From the NCBI RefSeq assembly GCF_012641405.1, contig NZ_JABAII010000006.1, positions 248,001 to 312,000 on the forward strand: a stretch of DNA of 64,000 nucleotides, given 5' to 3'. A program made the position numbers and the translations under genes. The stretch's first letter is position 1; each line of letters opens with the position of its first letter. The DNA is from Rhizobium sp. P40RR-XXII. GTDB lineage: Bacteria > Pseudomonadota > Alphaproteobacteria > Rhizobiales > Rhizobiaceae. The notes beneath the pieces are model-generated. The model saw only the letters and a program-made list of their open reading frames with translations, searched no databases and was not told the DNA's origin. Of the stretch, positions 8,141 through 16,517 are shown piece by piece.

Positions 8141-9341
8141 CACCGTCACCGACCGCCCGCAAGGAACGCCCGGTGAAGTCTTCCTGACCTTCCTGAAACT
8201 TGGCCTGACCTCATTTGGCGGTCCGATCGCCCATCTCGGCTATTTCCGCAATGAGCTTGTCACGCGCAGAAACTGGATCAGCGAAGAGGGCTATGCCGAT
8301 CTGGTGACGCTGTGCCAGTTTTTGCCAGGTCCCGCATCCAGCCAAGTTGGATTTGCCCTCGGCCTGTTGCGTGGGGGTTTTCGAGGCGCTGTTGCCGCCT
8401 GGGCCGGCTTTACGCTGCCTTCCGCGCTACTTTTGGTCGCTTTTGCCATGGCGGCCACGGCCTTCGGCGGCCCGGTCGGAAATGGCCTCCTGCATGGTCT
8501 AAAGATTGTTGCCGTCGCGGTCGTCGCGCAAGCGGTCTGGGGCATGGCACGCAACTTGGCGCCCGACAAGGAGCGAGCGAGCATTGCGCTCGCAGCTGTT
8601 TTGATCGTCGTTTTTGTCTCGAGCGCATTCGGTCAGATCGTGGCGATCATGGCGGGAGCGCTCATGGGAATGCTCTTTTGTCGTGGCGAGATATCATCCG
8701 ATTCCCACCATTTTTCTTTTGGGGTCCCGAGATGGATCGGTGTTTCGTGCCTGTTGATTTTTTTCGGTCTCCTGGGCCTGCTGCCGCTGGCCGTCAACAT
8801 TATCGGGTCCAAGGGAATATCCCTGTTTGATGCCTTCTATCGCTCGGGTGCGCTTGTCTTCGGGGGTGGACATGTCGTGCTGCCGCTCCTGAAGGCGGAG
8901 GTGGTCAACACCGGCTGGGTCAACGCGGACACATTCCTGGCGGGTTATGGTGCGGCCCAGGCTGTGCCGGGTCCGCTGTTTACCTTCGCAGCCTATCTCG
9001 GCACGGTGATGGGCCCTTCCCCAAACGGTGTCGCCGGGGCTGCGATTGCGCTCGTCGGCATATTCTTGCCAGGTCTCCTGCTCTTGATCGGCACGCTGCC
9101 GTTCTGGGACGCTTTCCGTCGACATTCCCTAGCACAGGCCGCCTTGCGCGGCGCAAGTGCCGCGGTCGTCGGGATTCTTGGGGCGGCGCTTTATGATCCG
9201 GTTTGGACCAGCGCTATTCTAAGGTCTTATGATTTTGCGCTGGCGTTGATCGGCTTTGTGCTACTCGCCGCCTGGCGCGCGCCGCCGTGGGTAGTGGTGC
9301 TCATGATGGGCGCGGGGGGCATTGGCCTCTCTTTCATTTGA
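8112..9341 (+). CDS. chrA: Chromate efflux transporter ChrA (CHR family, two-domain)
   Basis: Inner-membrane protein of 409 residues that extrudes chromate (family knowledge). Two homologous CHR halves are visible. The first opens with FLKLGLTSFGGPIAHLGYF and CQFLPGPASSQVGFALG (about 27-85). The second has FGGGHVVLPLL and GYGAAQAVPGPLFTFAAYLG (about 252-300). Both FGGP/FGGG and PGP signatures are intact. The start is GTG 8112, with AAGGAG 8 nt upstream, inside the end of the PadR gene. Length and two-domain form match the long-chain ChrA subgroup. Confidence 0.92.
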   Translation: MKSSTAALPDTVTDRPQGTPGEVFLTFLKLGLTSFGGPIAHLGYFRNELVTRRNWISEEGYADLVTLCQFLPGPASSQVGFALGLLRGGFRGAVAAWAGFTLPSALLLVAFAMAATAFGGPVGNGLLHGLKIVAVAVVAQAVWGMARNLAPDKERASIALAAVLIVVFVSSAFGQIVAIMAGALMGMLFCRGEISSDSHHFSFGVPRWIGVSCLLIFFGLLGLLPLAVNIIGSKGISLFDAFYRSGALVFGGGHVVLPLLKAEVVNTGWVNADTFLAGYGAAQAVPGPLFTFAAYLGTVMGPSPNGVAGAAIALVGIFLPGLLLLIGTLPFWDAFRRHSLAQAALRGASAAVVGILGAALYDPVWTSAILRSYDFALALIGFVLLAAWRAPPWVVVLMMGAGGIGLSFI

Positions 9342-9428
9342 GATGTGTGGCCATCGCCGCGTACCCTTGGCAATGGCCGGAATGCTTATTTCGCCACTGC
9401 ATTCTGGGCGACTGATGAGGAAATCTGC

Positions 9429-10484
9429 ATGAAGAATTTCCATAAGCGCGTCATGGCAATCCTGCTCTCAAGCCTCGCCCCGGGCGGCGCGGCAATCGCG
9501 GCGGAATCCTCGTATGATCAGTATAAATCCTGGCTGATTGCGTGCGACAACGGTTTGACCTGCGAAGCTAAAGGTTTCACGAACGGCATCATAAGCAGCC
9601 CAGACTTGCGCTTTCATCGCGCCGCTGGTCCCGATGCGGTCACGGAGGTGACAATCAGCGTTCCATTTCCAGTCGAACTTAACGAATTTCGCGCCGATGG
9701 TACACTTTTGCATTTTGGCTCGGCCTGGCAGCTCAGCCGCGACGAAAATCTCACAAAAATCTCGACCAAAAGCCCGGAGGCGGTCGTGGAACTGCTTTCC
9801 GCTTTGCGCAACGCCACCGAATTGCAGGTCGGAGACGCTAAAACCGTCATTCCGCTTGACGGCATGGTCGCCGCGCTGTTGCATATGGATGATCGTCAAG
9901 GCCGCCTCGGCAATGTTACCGCCCTGATCAAGAGGGGAGCCGCTCCTGCTTCGAACGTCGCGGCCGCGCCCGCCTTGCCCATCCTCGCTCGCCGAAAGAT
10001 TGATATCGCCTTGTCGGATGCGGAGAAACAACGCCTTATCATGCTGGCCAAGGGTTCTGGCAAGGCCCTGTTTGAGGTGGAAGAATGCCAGGCCGACGCT
10101 TCGAAGGGAGGCCTTGACGAGGAAGCTTACCCCCTCGACGCAGATCATGCCCTTGTATTCATTCCCTGCATCATGGGCGCGTACCAAGGATCGTCGCTAG
10201 TCTTCATCATGCCGCGGAACGGAAATGGTTCCGCTGTCCCATTTCGGCCTAAACTTCCTCTCGGCGGTGACGGAACCGAAATGAAAATACTGACGGAACC
10301 GGGCTTCGATACGAATACGGGATCATTACAGATGGCAGGCAGGGGGCGCGCAGTCGGCGATTGTGGGCTCGCCGCCGAATGGGTATGGGATGGCATGCAG
10401 TTTCAACTGGCGGCGGTTTCCTATCAAAGGACCTGCGGCGGCAGCCAACTCGGAGATTGGCCGACGCTGTTTCGGACGAGCTGA
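9429..10484 (+). CDS. DUF1176 domain secreted protein
   Basis: A 351-residue exported protein of unknown role. A signal peptide (about 1-23, cut after AIAA) is followed by the DUF1176 start YDQYKSWLIACDNGLTCEAKGF, with its pair of cysteines, and the family end GGSQLGDWPTLFR. ATG 9429 is preferred over an in-frame ATG at 9345 because GAGGAAA stands upstream and the signal peptide begins there. It follows chrA by 87 bp and could be read through from it, but functions are unrelated. The periplasm is the likely location. Confidence 0.85.
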   Translation: MKNFHKRVMAILLSSLAPGGAAIAAESSYDQYKSWLIACDNGLTCEAKGFTNGIISSPDLRFHRAAGPDAVTEVTISVPFPVELNEFRADGTLLHFGSAWQLSRDENLTKISTKSPEAVVELLSALRNATELQVGDAKTVIPLDGMVAALLHMDDRQGRLGNVTALIKRGAAPASNVAAAPALPILARRKIDIALSDAEKQRLIMLAKGSGKALFEVEECQADASKGGLDEEAYPLDADHALVFIPCIMGAYQGSSLVFIMPRNGNGSAVPFRPKLPLGGDGTEMKILTEPGFDTNTGSLQMAGRGRAVGDCGLAAEWVWDGMQFQLAAVSYQRTCGGSQLGDWPTLFRTS

Positions 10485-10554
10485 AGGGCAATACCCATCC
10501 CTTAATGGCTTCGATCTTTATTCGCCCGCGACGGCCTTCGTACAGCGCCACCCC

Positions 10555-11442
10555 CTACTGCCTGAGGGCATCAATCACGATCCTGAATGCGGGCGAATTC
10601 TGCCGCCGGCTCGCATAGCAGAGATAGTAGCCGGGGAAGACCGGAGACCAATCGTCCAGAACCTGAACCAAACGTCCCGATGCAATAGACGCTTGAACGA
10701 GATCTTCCGGCAAGTAGGCGATACCGTATCCATTCAGGGCTGCGTCGATCATTGCGTAAGAAGTGTTGAAAGTCAGCTGTCCGTTGACGCGCACGCGCAA
10801 TTCCCTGCCGCCTTTCTCGAACTCCCAAGCATAGAGGCCACCCGATCGTTCCTGTCGATGATTGATGCAGATATGGGTGACAAGCTCCTCCGGATGGCTC
10901 GGAACATTATGCACGGAAAGGTATTCAGGAGATGCGACGGCGACGAGGCGCCAGTCGGGGCCGATCCTGACGGCGATCATATCCTTGTCCAGGCTTTCGC
11001 CAAGCCGGACGCCTGCATCGAACCTTTCCTCCACGATGTTGCGAAAACCGTTATCGATGTTCAGCTCCAGCTTCACGTCCGGATATTCCTTCAAGACAGG
11101 ACGCAGCTTCGGCCAGACGACGCTGTTGAGAGCATGGTCCGAGAGCGTCATACGCACGGTGCCGGAAGGCTTATCCCGAAATACCATGAGTTCGTCTATT
11201 TCGGTCTCGATCTCCGCAAGTCGCGGTGCAAGCGACCGGATAAGCCGCTCTCCCACGTCCGTGGGCACGACGCTGCGAGTTGTGCGCGTCAAAAGGCGAA
11301 GTCCCATGCGGGCCTCCAGGCGCTTGACCGCATGGCTGATCGAGGACTGAGACGTACCGAGTTTCGCCGCGGCCTTCGTAAAGCTCCGTTCCTCGGCGAC
11401 CGCCAGGAACCATAGCATCTCGTTCAGGTCTTCGCGCTTCAT
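10555..11442 (-). CDS. LysR family transcriptional regulator
   Basis: A 295-residue regulator with the N-terminal winged HTH (LWFLAVAEERSFTKAAAKLGTSQSSISHAVKRLEARMGLRLLTRTTRSV, about 10-58) and a substrate-binding-like effector domain from about 90 onward (GTVRMTLSDHALNSVVWPKLRPVL). It is divergent from an MFS exporter gene. The 100-bp gap contains an ATCGAT-N11-ATCGAT dyad, which fits the LysR T-N11-A rule. It probably activates the MFS gene and the cyclophilin-like gene behind it. The effector is unknown. Confidence 0.92.
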   Translation of the reverse strand: MKREDLNEMLWFLAVAEERSFTKAAAKLGTSQSSISHAVKRLEARMGLRLLTRTTRSVVPTDVGERLIRSLAPRLAEIETEIDELMVFRDKPSGTVRMTLSDHALNSVVWPKLRPVLKEYPDVKLELNIDNGFRNIVEERFDAGVRLGESLDKDMIAVRIGPDWRLVAVASPEYLSVHNVPSHPEELVTHICINHRQERSGGLYAWEFEKGGRELRVRVNGQLTFNTSYAMIDAALNGYGIAYLPEDLVQASIASGRLVQVLDDWSPVFPGYYLCYASRRQNSPAFRIVIDALRQ

Positions 11443-11462
11443 CTCTCATCTCCGACTCGATC

Positions 11463-11485
11463 ATCGATTGATGTCAAAGATCGAT
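11463..11485. promoter_or_regulatory. LysR-type T-N11-A binding site in the divergent gap
   Basis: ATCGAT (11463-11468), 11 bp, ATCGAT (11480-11485): a dyad with the exact spacing of LysR boxes, between the LysR gene start (11442) and the MFS gene start. The site lies 21 bp from the LysR start codon. Confidence 0.55.
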
Positions 11486-11543
11486 AAGTCCAAGCGAATT
11501 GCAATGGCTAATCATGGAAATGCGCAACGTCTATCTTGCGGTC

Positions 11544-12788
11544 ATGACACAGCAATCACTCGCACGACCATTGGACGGCGACATCGCCGACCCGCACGAC
11601 AGCACCCGATCCGTAGCGACGGCAGCCCAGGAAAAGCGCCCCGCCGCATGGGGCGCCGTGCTGTCGATGGCTCTTTGCGTCGCCGTTCTCATCGCCTCCG
11701 AATTCCTGCCGGTCAGCCTGCTTACGCCGATCGCCGGCGATCTCGGCGTGACGGAGGGCCAGACGGGACAGGCCATATCGATCTCGGGCGTCTTCGCGGT
11801 GCTGACGAGCCTCTTCATTTCAAATATCACGCGCGGCATGGACCGCCGGCTCGTGGTCATATGCTTCTCCGCCGTCCTCATCCTGTCGGGCATCATCGTA
11901 ACGCTGGCGCCCAATTATGCCGTTCTCATGGTTGGTCGCGCCCTGCTTGGCGTGGCGATCGGGGGCTTCTGGTCGATGTCGACGGCAATTGTCATGCGTC
12001 TCGTGCCCGAGGAATCGGTGCCGAGGGGCCTGGCCATGCTCAACGCGGGAAATGCCGTTGCGGCCACGATTTCAGCTCCGCTGGGCAGCCTGCTGGGTAA
12101 TTATATAGGCTGGCGCGGCACCTTCTTCGCGGTCGTGCCGCTGGCATTGCTTGCTCTAGTCTGGCAATGGATCAGCCTCCCACCCCTCCCCTCGCGGGAG
12201 AAGGAGAAGCCGCCGAACGTGTTTCGTCTACTCGCACGGCCACAGGTCGCTCTTGGCATGGCCTCGGTCATGATGCTCTTCATGGGCCAGTTCGCGCTGT
12301 TCACCTATCTGCGACCGTTTATGGAGACCGTCACCGATGTCTCCATCTCCACGCTGTCGCTCCTTCTCCTGCTCATGGGGCTTTCAGGGGTGGCCGGCAC
12401 GTATGCGGTCAGCCATTTGCTGCGCATACGGCTGTTCAGCATCCTCGCCGCGATCCCTTTCGTGATGGCAATCATTGCAACGGGGCTCGTCCTGTTCGGG
12501 ACATCGCCCTCCGTTACTGCGGTGCTTCTGATGGGCTGGGGCTTCTTCGGCACTGCAGCTCCGGTCGGGTGGGGCACCTGGCTTAGCAGATACATGGCGA
12601 ATGACGCGGAAGCCGGGGGCGGCCTCCAGGTCGCGACGATCCAGCTTGCCATCACCATCGGCGCGTCGGCCGGAGGCGCTCTCTTCGATGCCGCGGGCTG
12701 GTGGGTCACGTTTGCCTTTGCAGCAGCGCTGCTTCTTACGTCGTCATTGTTTGCCATCGTTGCATGGCGTTCGGCAACCAGGATTTGA
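11544..12788 (+). CDS. MFS efflux transporter (NepI/AraJ-like)
   Basis: Drug:H+ antiporter family exporter with about 12 membrane segments, 414 residues. The opening ASEFLPVSLLTPIAGDLGVTEGQTGQAISISGVFAVLTSL strongly recalls NepI, the purine ribonucleoside exporter of E. coli. The loop RALLGVAIGGFWSMSTAIVMRL and the NAGNAVAATISAPLGSLLG motif C are clear. The ATG at 11544 is preferred, but an upstream in-frame start at 11499 cannot be excluded because no site has a good Shine-Dalgarno. It is followed 1 bp later by the cyclophilin-like gene. Substrate is not certain. Confidence 0.83.
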   Translation: MTQQSLARPLDGDIADPHDSTRSVATAAQEKRPAAWGAVLSMALCVAVLIASEFLPVSLLTPIAGDLGVTEGQTGQAISISGVFAVLTSLFISNITRGMDRRLVVICFSAVLILSGIIVTLAPNYAVLMVGRALLGVAIGGFWSMSTAIVMRLVPEESVPRGLAMLNAGNAVAATISAPLGSLLGNYIGWRGTFFAVVPLALLALVWQWISLPPLPSREKEKPPNVFRLLARPQVALGMASVMMLFMGQFALFTYLRPFMETVTDVSISTLSLLLLLMGLSGVAGTYAVSHLLRIRLFSILAAIPFVMAIIATGLVLFGTSPSVTAVLLMGWGFFGTAAPVGWGTWLSRYMANDAEAGGGLQVATIQLAITIGASAGGALFDAAGWWVTFAFAAALLLTSSLFAIVAWRSATRI

Positions 12789-12789
12789 C

Positions 12790-13257
12790 ATGAGGGCTGG
12801 ATCATTCTCTCGCCGATCGGTTCTCGCTGGTGCAATCGCAACCATCATTCGTCCCGGCATTACCAACGCACAGAACGGCAGCGATCCGGCAAGTCAGGAG
12901 ACAAATGGCATGAAGGTACGTTTCACATTCAACGATCAGCACATGATCGCGAGCCTTTATGACAATCCATCGGCGGCGGATTTCGCATCCATGCTGCCGC
13001 TCGAGTTGACGATCGACAACTATGCGAACAACGAGAAGGTCGCCTATCTGCCGCGAAAACTGACCCCGGCCGGAAGCGGCCCCTTCGGAAATGAACGGGC
13101 GGGAGATCTCTGCTATTTCGCTCCCTGGGGCAATCTTGCGCTGTTTTATGGCGGCTATCGATATTCGGCCGGACTGATCCGGCTGGGCCGGTTTGAGGCT
13201 GGTTTCGAACCTCTGCTCGTCCGTGGCGAATTTCCACTGCGGATGGAACGGACCTGA
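12790..13257 (+). CDS. Tat-exported cyclophilin-like fold protein
   Basis: A 155-residue protein. The N-terminus has a twin-arginine signal (SRRSVLAGAIATII, about 7-20, cut after ITNAQ). The mature part, beginning KVRFTFNDQHMIASLYDNPSAADF and ending in GDLCYFAPWGNLALFYG, matches the cyclophilin-like (DUF-type, bacterial Cyclophil_like) fold. That fold is not known to have prolyl isomerase activity. ATG 12790 follows the MFS stop by one base, so the two genes form one transcript under the LysR regulator. A Tat-exported partner for an exporter is unusual; a role is not known. Confidence 0.8.
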   Translation: MRAGSFSRRSVLAGAIATIIRPGITNAQNGSDPASQETNGMKVRFTFNDQHMIASLYDNPSAADFASMLPLELTIDNYANNEKVAYLPRKLTPAGSGPFGNERAGDLCYFAPWGNLALFYGGYRYSAGLIRLGRFEAGFEPLLVRGEFPLRMERT

Positions 13258-13377
13258 CGAACGACAAGACCGCGCCTCAATGGAGCTTCAAGCGAGCATG
13301 AATTTACACTTTTGAGGCTTTGGTCCGAACATCCTTGCGACCCATGTCCCGATCCAATCGACTGAAGCCTAAGAAAA

Positions 13378-13403
13378 GGAACAGATTGCAGTCAGGCCCT
13401 GTT
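13378..13403 (+). promoter_or_regulatory. EcfG-like (general stress) promoter upstream of the DUF1236 gene
   Basis: GGAAC (13378-13382), 17-bp spacer, TGTT (13400-13403), 52 nt before ATG 13456. It differs from the GGAAC-N16/17-CGTT consensus at one -10 base. Confidence 0.5.
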
Positions 13404-13455
13404 TTACCAATAGCTCCGTCGCTGACGGACGAATAAGTGGTGAAAGGAGATTCTG

Positions 13456-13854
13456 ATGAAAATGAAAGTACTTAGTATTGCGGCACTCTCGCTTGGCCTG
13501 GCCGCCGGAAGTGCCTTCGCCCAGTCGTCGACCGTCACCGGCGCGGCAGGTGGCGCCGCAACAGGAGCCGTGGTCGGTGGACCTGTCGGAGCTGCCATAG
13601 GCGGCGTGGCAGGCGCCATCGTCGGTACCGCCATCGATCCGCCGCCGCAGAAGGTGGTTACCTACGTCCGCGAACAGCCGCTGCCTGATGATGGAATGGT
13701 GGTCCGCGACCGGGTGGTGGTCGGCCAACCGTTGCCGGAAACCATCGTGGTGAGAACCGTTCCCACAAACCCACGATATGCTTATGCGGTGGTCAACCAC
13801 GAACGCGTGATCGTTGAACCGTCATCGCGAAAGGTCATCCAGATTATCAAGTGA
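13456..13854 (+). CDS. DUF1236 secreted protein with glycine-zipper
   Basis: A 132-residue exported protein. Signal peptide 1-22 (cut after AFAQ), then a glycine-zipper-like hydrophobic stretch at about 28-60 (GAAGGAATGAVVGGPVGAAIGGVAGAIVG; quoted here in parts: GAAGGAATGA, VVGGPVGAAIGG), then the DUF1236 region from about 66 (KVVTYVREQPLPDDG) to 132. The ribosome site AAAGGAGA is 5 nt upstream. The zipper suggests membrane association. The gene has an EcfG-like promoter and its own terminator, so it is a single-gene unit, possibly stress induced. Function unknown. Confidence 0.85.
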   Translation: MKMKVLSIAALSLGLAAGSAFAQSSTVTGAAGGAATGAVVGGPVGAAIGGVAGAIVGTAIDPPPQKVVTYVREQPLPDDGMVVRDRVVVGQPLPETIVVRTVPTNPRYAYAVVNHERVIVEPSSRKVIQIIK

Positions 13855-13857
13855 CCG

Positions 13858-13892
13858 AGGTGGGGAGCGAAGATACGCGCTCCCCAACCTTT
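13858..13892 (+). terminator. Rho-independent-type terminator after the DUF1236 gene
   Basis: GGGGAGCG (13862-13869) pairs with CGCTCCCC (13878-13885) across an 8-nt loop; flanking AGG/CCT extends the stem with a bulge, and TTT follows. It begins 7 nt after the DUF1236 stop codon. Confidence 0.7.
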
Positions 13893-14125
13893 CCCGAGCT
13901 TTGCATTTGGCCATTCAATCTGGTGGAAACGTCAGGTTGTAATTGCCTATCGCCGGATCGAGCAGCGTTGGGGCGGAAAGCTCGACCCGGCGATAGAGCC
14001 GGTGGGCGGACCGGCTATGAAGTGGCGTCAGTTTAGCGGAACCCCTCAAAGGAAGGCCCAAGGAACCGTCGAGGCCGACGCGCGGTAGTCATCTGCTTAT
14101 GCTGCAAAGCCGCTATGGCAGAGCT

Positions 14126-14806
14126 TCAGTCGTCGACCCCGTTATCGCTCTGAGACGGGGACGTGGATTGCTTTTCCAGGGCGTCGCGAACTTCTGCGAT
14201 TTTTCCCGTATTCGTTCCGGCCCCGAGAATGCTCTTTGCCTCGGCAAACGTCTGGTCCGTCACTGGTTTGTTCGACAGCTGCGCCAGTGCCGAACGCAAA
14301 GCGCTGTCGCTCAGCGCGGGATCGGTCGGCACGGCCGTCGTTCCGTATTGCATCTCGAACTCTGCATATGCTTTTACATAGGCCGAGAGCGCCGCCATCT
14401 TGGGATCCTTCGAATTCAGGTAGGCGTGGTAATCTCTCTTGAGCGAACTCAGGCTGCCGAGGCCGGGCTTCGAGACCTTCGCGCTTGCGCTATGGGATCT
14501 CGCGCTATGGGATTGGGAGTGCTTGTCGGGGTGATGCGCCAACAAGGACGATGAAGTGCCCGACGCCGTGGCCGTATTCGTGGCGGTGCCGCTGGCATCG
14601 TCGTCACCGGACTTTGCGTGCTCGGAATTTCCTTGGCCATGGCTGCCGCCATTGCCGTTGCCGTTACCACCACCATTTCCGTTGCCGCCGCCATTTCCGC
14701 CCTTTGCGAATGCCGTCTCTACGAAGCCGGCGGCAGTTCCAACCATGGGAGCGACAGCCAACACCAGGCTAAGGCTTGCGGTACCGATGATAGAGCCGAT
14801 TTTCAT
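14126..14806 (-). CDS. Secreted Gly/Asn-rich protein (first of two flanking a two-component system)
   Basis: A 226-residue exported protein of unknown function. A signal peptide (about 1-35, ending AFAKGG) is followed by a Gly/Asn repeat (residues about 36-60), a Ser/Thr/Ala/His-rich linker (60-110, with SHSARSHSASAK), and a helical C-terminal region (LSSLKRDYHAYLNSKDPKMA...). The start at ATG 14806 is chosen for AAGGAA 6 nt upstream; in-frame ATGs at 14812 and 14866 exist. It is transcribed away from the kinase gene. The same low-complexity type of repeat occurs in the protein at 17152-17637. It may be a cell-surface or matrix protein; this is inference. Confidence 0.75.
   Translation of the reverse strand: MKIGSIIGTASLSLVLAVAPMVGTAAGFVETAFAKGGNGGGNGNGGGNGNGNGGSHGQGNSEHAKSGDDDASGTATNTATASGTSSSLLAHHPDKHSQSHSARSHSASAKVSKPGLGSLSSLKRDYHAYLNSKDPKMAALSAYVKAYAEFEMQYGTTAVPTDPALSDSALRSALAQLSNKPVTDQTFAEAKSILGAGTNTGKIAEVRDALEKQSTSPSQSDNGVDD
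14627..14701 (-). repeat. Low-complexity Gly/Asn coding repeat in the first GN-rich protein
   Basis: Codons for a run of GGN, GNG and GGGN units (25 residues). On the plus strand it appears as alternating CCATTGCC/ACCACC-like units. It is coding in the minus frame and creates spurious frames on the other strand. Confidence 0.8.
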
Positions 14807-14924
14807 GCGCATTTCCTTCACAAAATGTCCGTCGCCTGGGGCAGCGGCCAGCAAATCAATACGCACTACAATATTACCGAATTCCCGCGTTTCTACACCG
14901 GTCGGACCTATGCCTTGGGTATTA

Positions 14925-14958
14925 GGACCATCGTCTGATTGATCCCGTGCGATGGTCC
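14925..14958. promoter_or_regulatory. Inverted repeat between the divergent GN-rich and kinase genes
   Basis: GGACCATCG (14925-14933) and CGATGGTCC (14950-14958) form perfect 9-bp arms around 16 bp. It stands 119 bp from the GN-rich start and 117 bp from the kinase start, almost exactly midway. A response-regulator operator controlling both genes is one reading; a hairpin is the other. A TTGACA hexamer at 15029-15034 may be a -35 for the kinase gene, but the nearest TATAAG (15055-15060) is 20 bp away. Confidence 0.45.
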
Positions 14959-15074
14959 CTTAGATTGCGTGGGCCGGATAACAATACCATCTTCAGGTGA
15001 CGACCCGGCCGGTACGGACGGGCAATGGTTGACACTCGATCCAGCTGGGATAGCTATAAGGGGTTGGGAGATCA

Positions 15075-16517
15075 GTGCTGACTATGCCAGTTCTGCGAGC
15101 ACATCGTAAACACAAGCTAACTCTGGCAGGTCTGATCGAACGCTGGAACTCTCAATCCTTGGCCAGACAGTTTTTGCTCGCGGGCGGCTTCGTCGCGATC
15201 TGTGCGATGATTGTTGTCGGCTCCTTCGTTGCCGGCCTGATCGAAAACGCGGTGACACGCAATTCCGCGGCGACGACGGCCCTTTACGTCGACAGCGTCA
15301 TCGCCCCACTTCTACCCGATATGCAAACCACCCAGGTCCTCGATGACACCGTAACACGGGCTCTTGACGAGACGCTCGGTCAGGGCGCGCTTGGTACGCG
15401 GCTGTTTTCGTTCCGATTGTGGCGTAGCGACGGGACGATCCTTTACTCCAATAACAAAAATCTTTCCGGCAAGCAGTTTCCGCTCTCAGACAGTCTGAAG
15501 ACCGCTTTTTCCGGCCGGATGGTCGCGAAATTCAATCAGATCGATGATGTGGAGAGCGTTGCCGAGCGCGAAAGCGGCAAACCGCTGCTGGAAATCTACA
15601 ACCCGGTATTACAGCCTTGGTCAGGCAAAGTTGTTGCCGTATCCGAGTTTTACGAAGTGGCGAACGACTTCGAAGGAAGCCTGATACAAGCCCGGCTGTT
15701 GAGCTGGCTTATGGTCGCCTTGTTTACACTGACATTCTTCGCGCTTTTGTCGATTATCGTCCTGCGCGGCAGCCGCACCATCGATAATCAGCGCAAGGCG
15801 CTCAATGGCCGTATCGGGGAGCTGTCGGCGCTTCTTCTGCAGAACGAGGCATTGCGCGCGCGCGTTCAGCGCGCGACGCAGCGATCGGCTGCGCTCAACG
15901 AGAGCTATTTGCGTCGAATCGGCGCCGACCTGCATGACGGCCCTGCCCAATTGGTCGCTTATGCCTCTTTACGTCTGGACAGCCAGACCCTGACAAGTCC
16001 CGCCACCGCGACGGATGAACGTGAGGCATCACTGCGCACCATCAAAGCCAGCCTCGACGATGCGATGGCGGAAATAAGAGGTATCTGCAGCGGGTTGATG
16101 CTGCCCCATATCGAGACGGACAATCTGACCGATCTCTTGAAGCGCGCAATCCGCGCGCACGAGCGGCGCACCGGCGTCATGGTCGCGCTCGTCGTGGGCG
16201 CGACACCGGCTGATCTTTCCACCTCCGCAAAGATCTGCGTCTATCGCTTTGTCCAGGAGGCCTTGAACAACGGCTATCGCCATGCCGGCGGGATCGGACA
16301 GAAGGTCGTACAATCCTTGGAAGGCCGACAGGTCGTGATCGAGGTTGCCGATGAAGGGCCCGGATTTGATCCGAAAGAGGTCGGTCCGCAAAAACTGGGC
16401 CTCGCCGGCCTCAGAGATCGGGTCGAGAGCCTTGGCGGCACGTTTGCGCTTCTATCATCGAACCGGGGAACCACCGTTCGAATGGCTCTGAACATCGAGG
16501 AAATGGAGCAGGCATGA
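15075..16517 (+). CDS. Sensor histidine kinase, NarL/DegS type (HisKA_3)
   Basis: Inner-membrane sensor kinase of 480 residues. Transmembrane segments lie at about 36-56 and 209-231, bounding a periplasmic sensor region of about 150 residues without a motif I know. A coiled linker (240-275) leads to the HisKA_3 H-box YLRRIGADLHDGPAQLVAYA, with H287 as the phosphate acceptor. The ATPase domain follows, with the N-box VQEALNNGYRHAGG and DEGPGFDP. The start GTG 15075 has GGGAG upstream; ATG 15084 is an alternative. The stop overlaps the response regulator start (ATGA), so the two are one operon. Confidence 0.92.
   Translation: MLTMPVLRAHRKHKLTLAGLIERWNSQSLARQFLLAGGFVAICAMIVVGSFVAGLIENAVTRNSAATTALYVDSVIAPLLPDMQTTQVLDDTVTRALDETLGQGALGTRLFSFRLWRSDGTILYSNNKNLSGKQFPLSDSLKTAFSGRMVAKFNQIDDVESVAERESGKPLLEIYNPVLQPWSGKVVAVSEFYEVANDFEGSLIQARLLSWLMVALFTLTFFALLSIIVLRGSRTIDNQRKALNGRIGELSALLLQNEALRARVQRATQRSAALNESYLRRIGADLHDGPAQLVAYASLRLDSQTLTSPATATDEREASLRTIKASLDDAMAEIRGICSGLMLPHIETDNLTDLLKRAIRAHERRTGVMVALVVGATPADLSTSAKICVYRFVQEALNNGYRHAGGIGQKVVQSLEGRQVVIEVADEGPGFDPKEVGPQKLGLAGLRDRVESLGGTFALLSSNRGTTVRMALNIEEMEQA

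Noticed and set aside
14449..14772. Proline- and Cys-rich frames across the Gly/Asn repeat
   Set aside because: They arise from reading the repeat in other frames or on the opposite strand.
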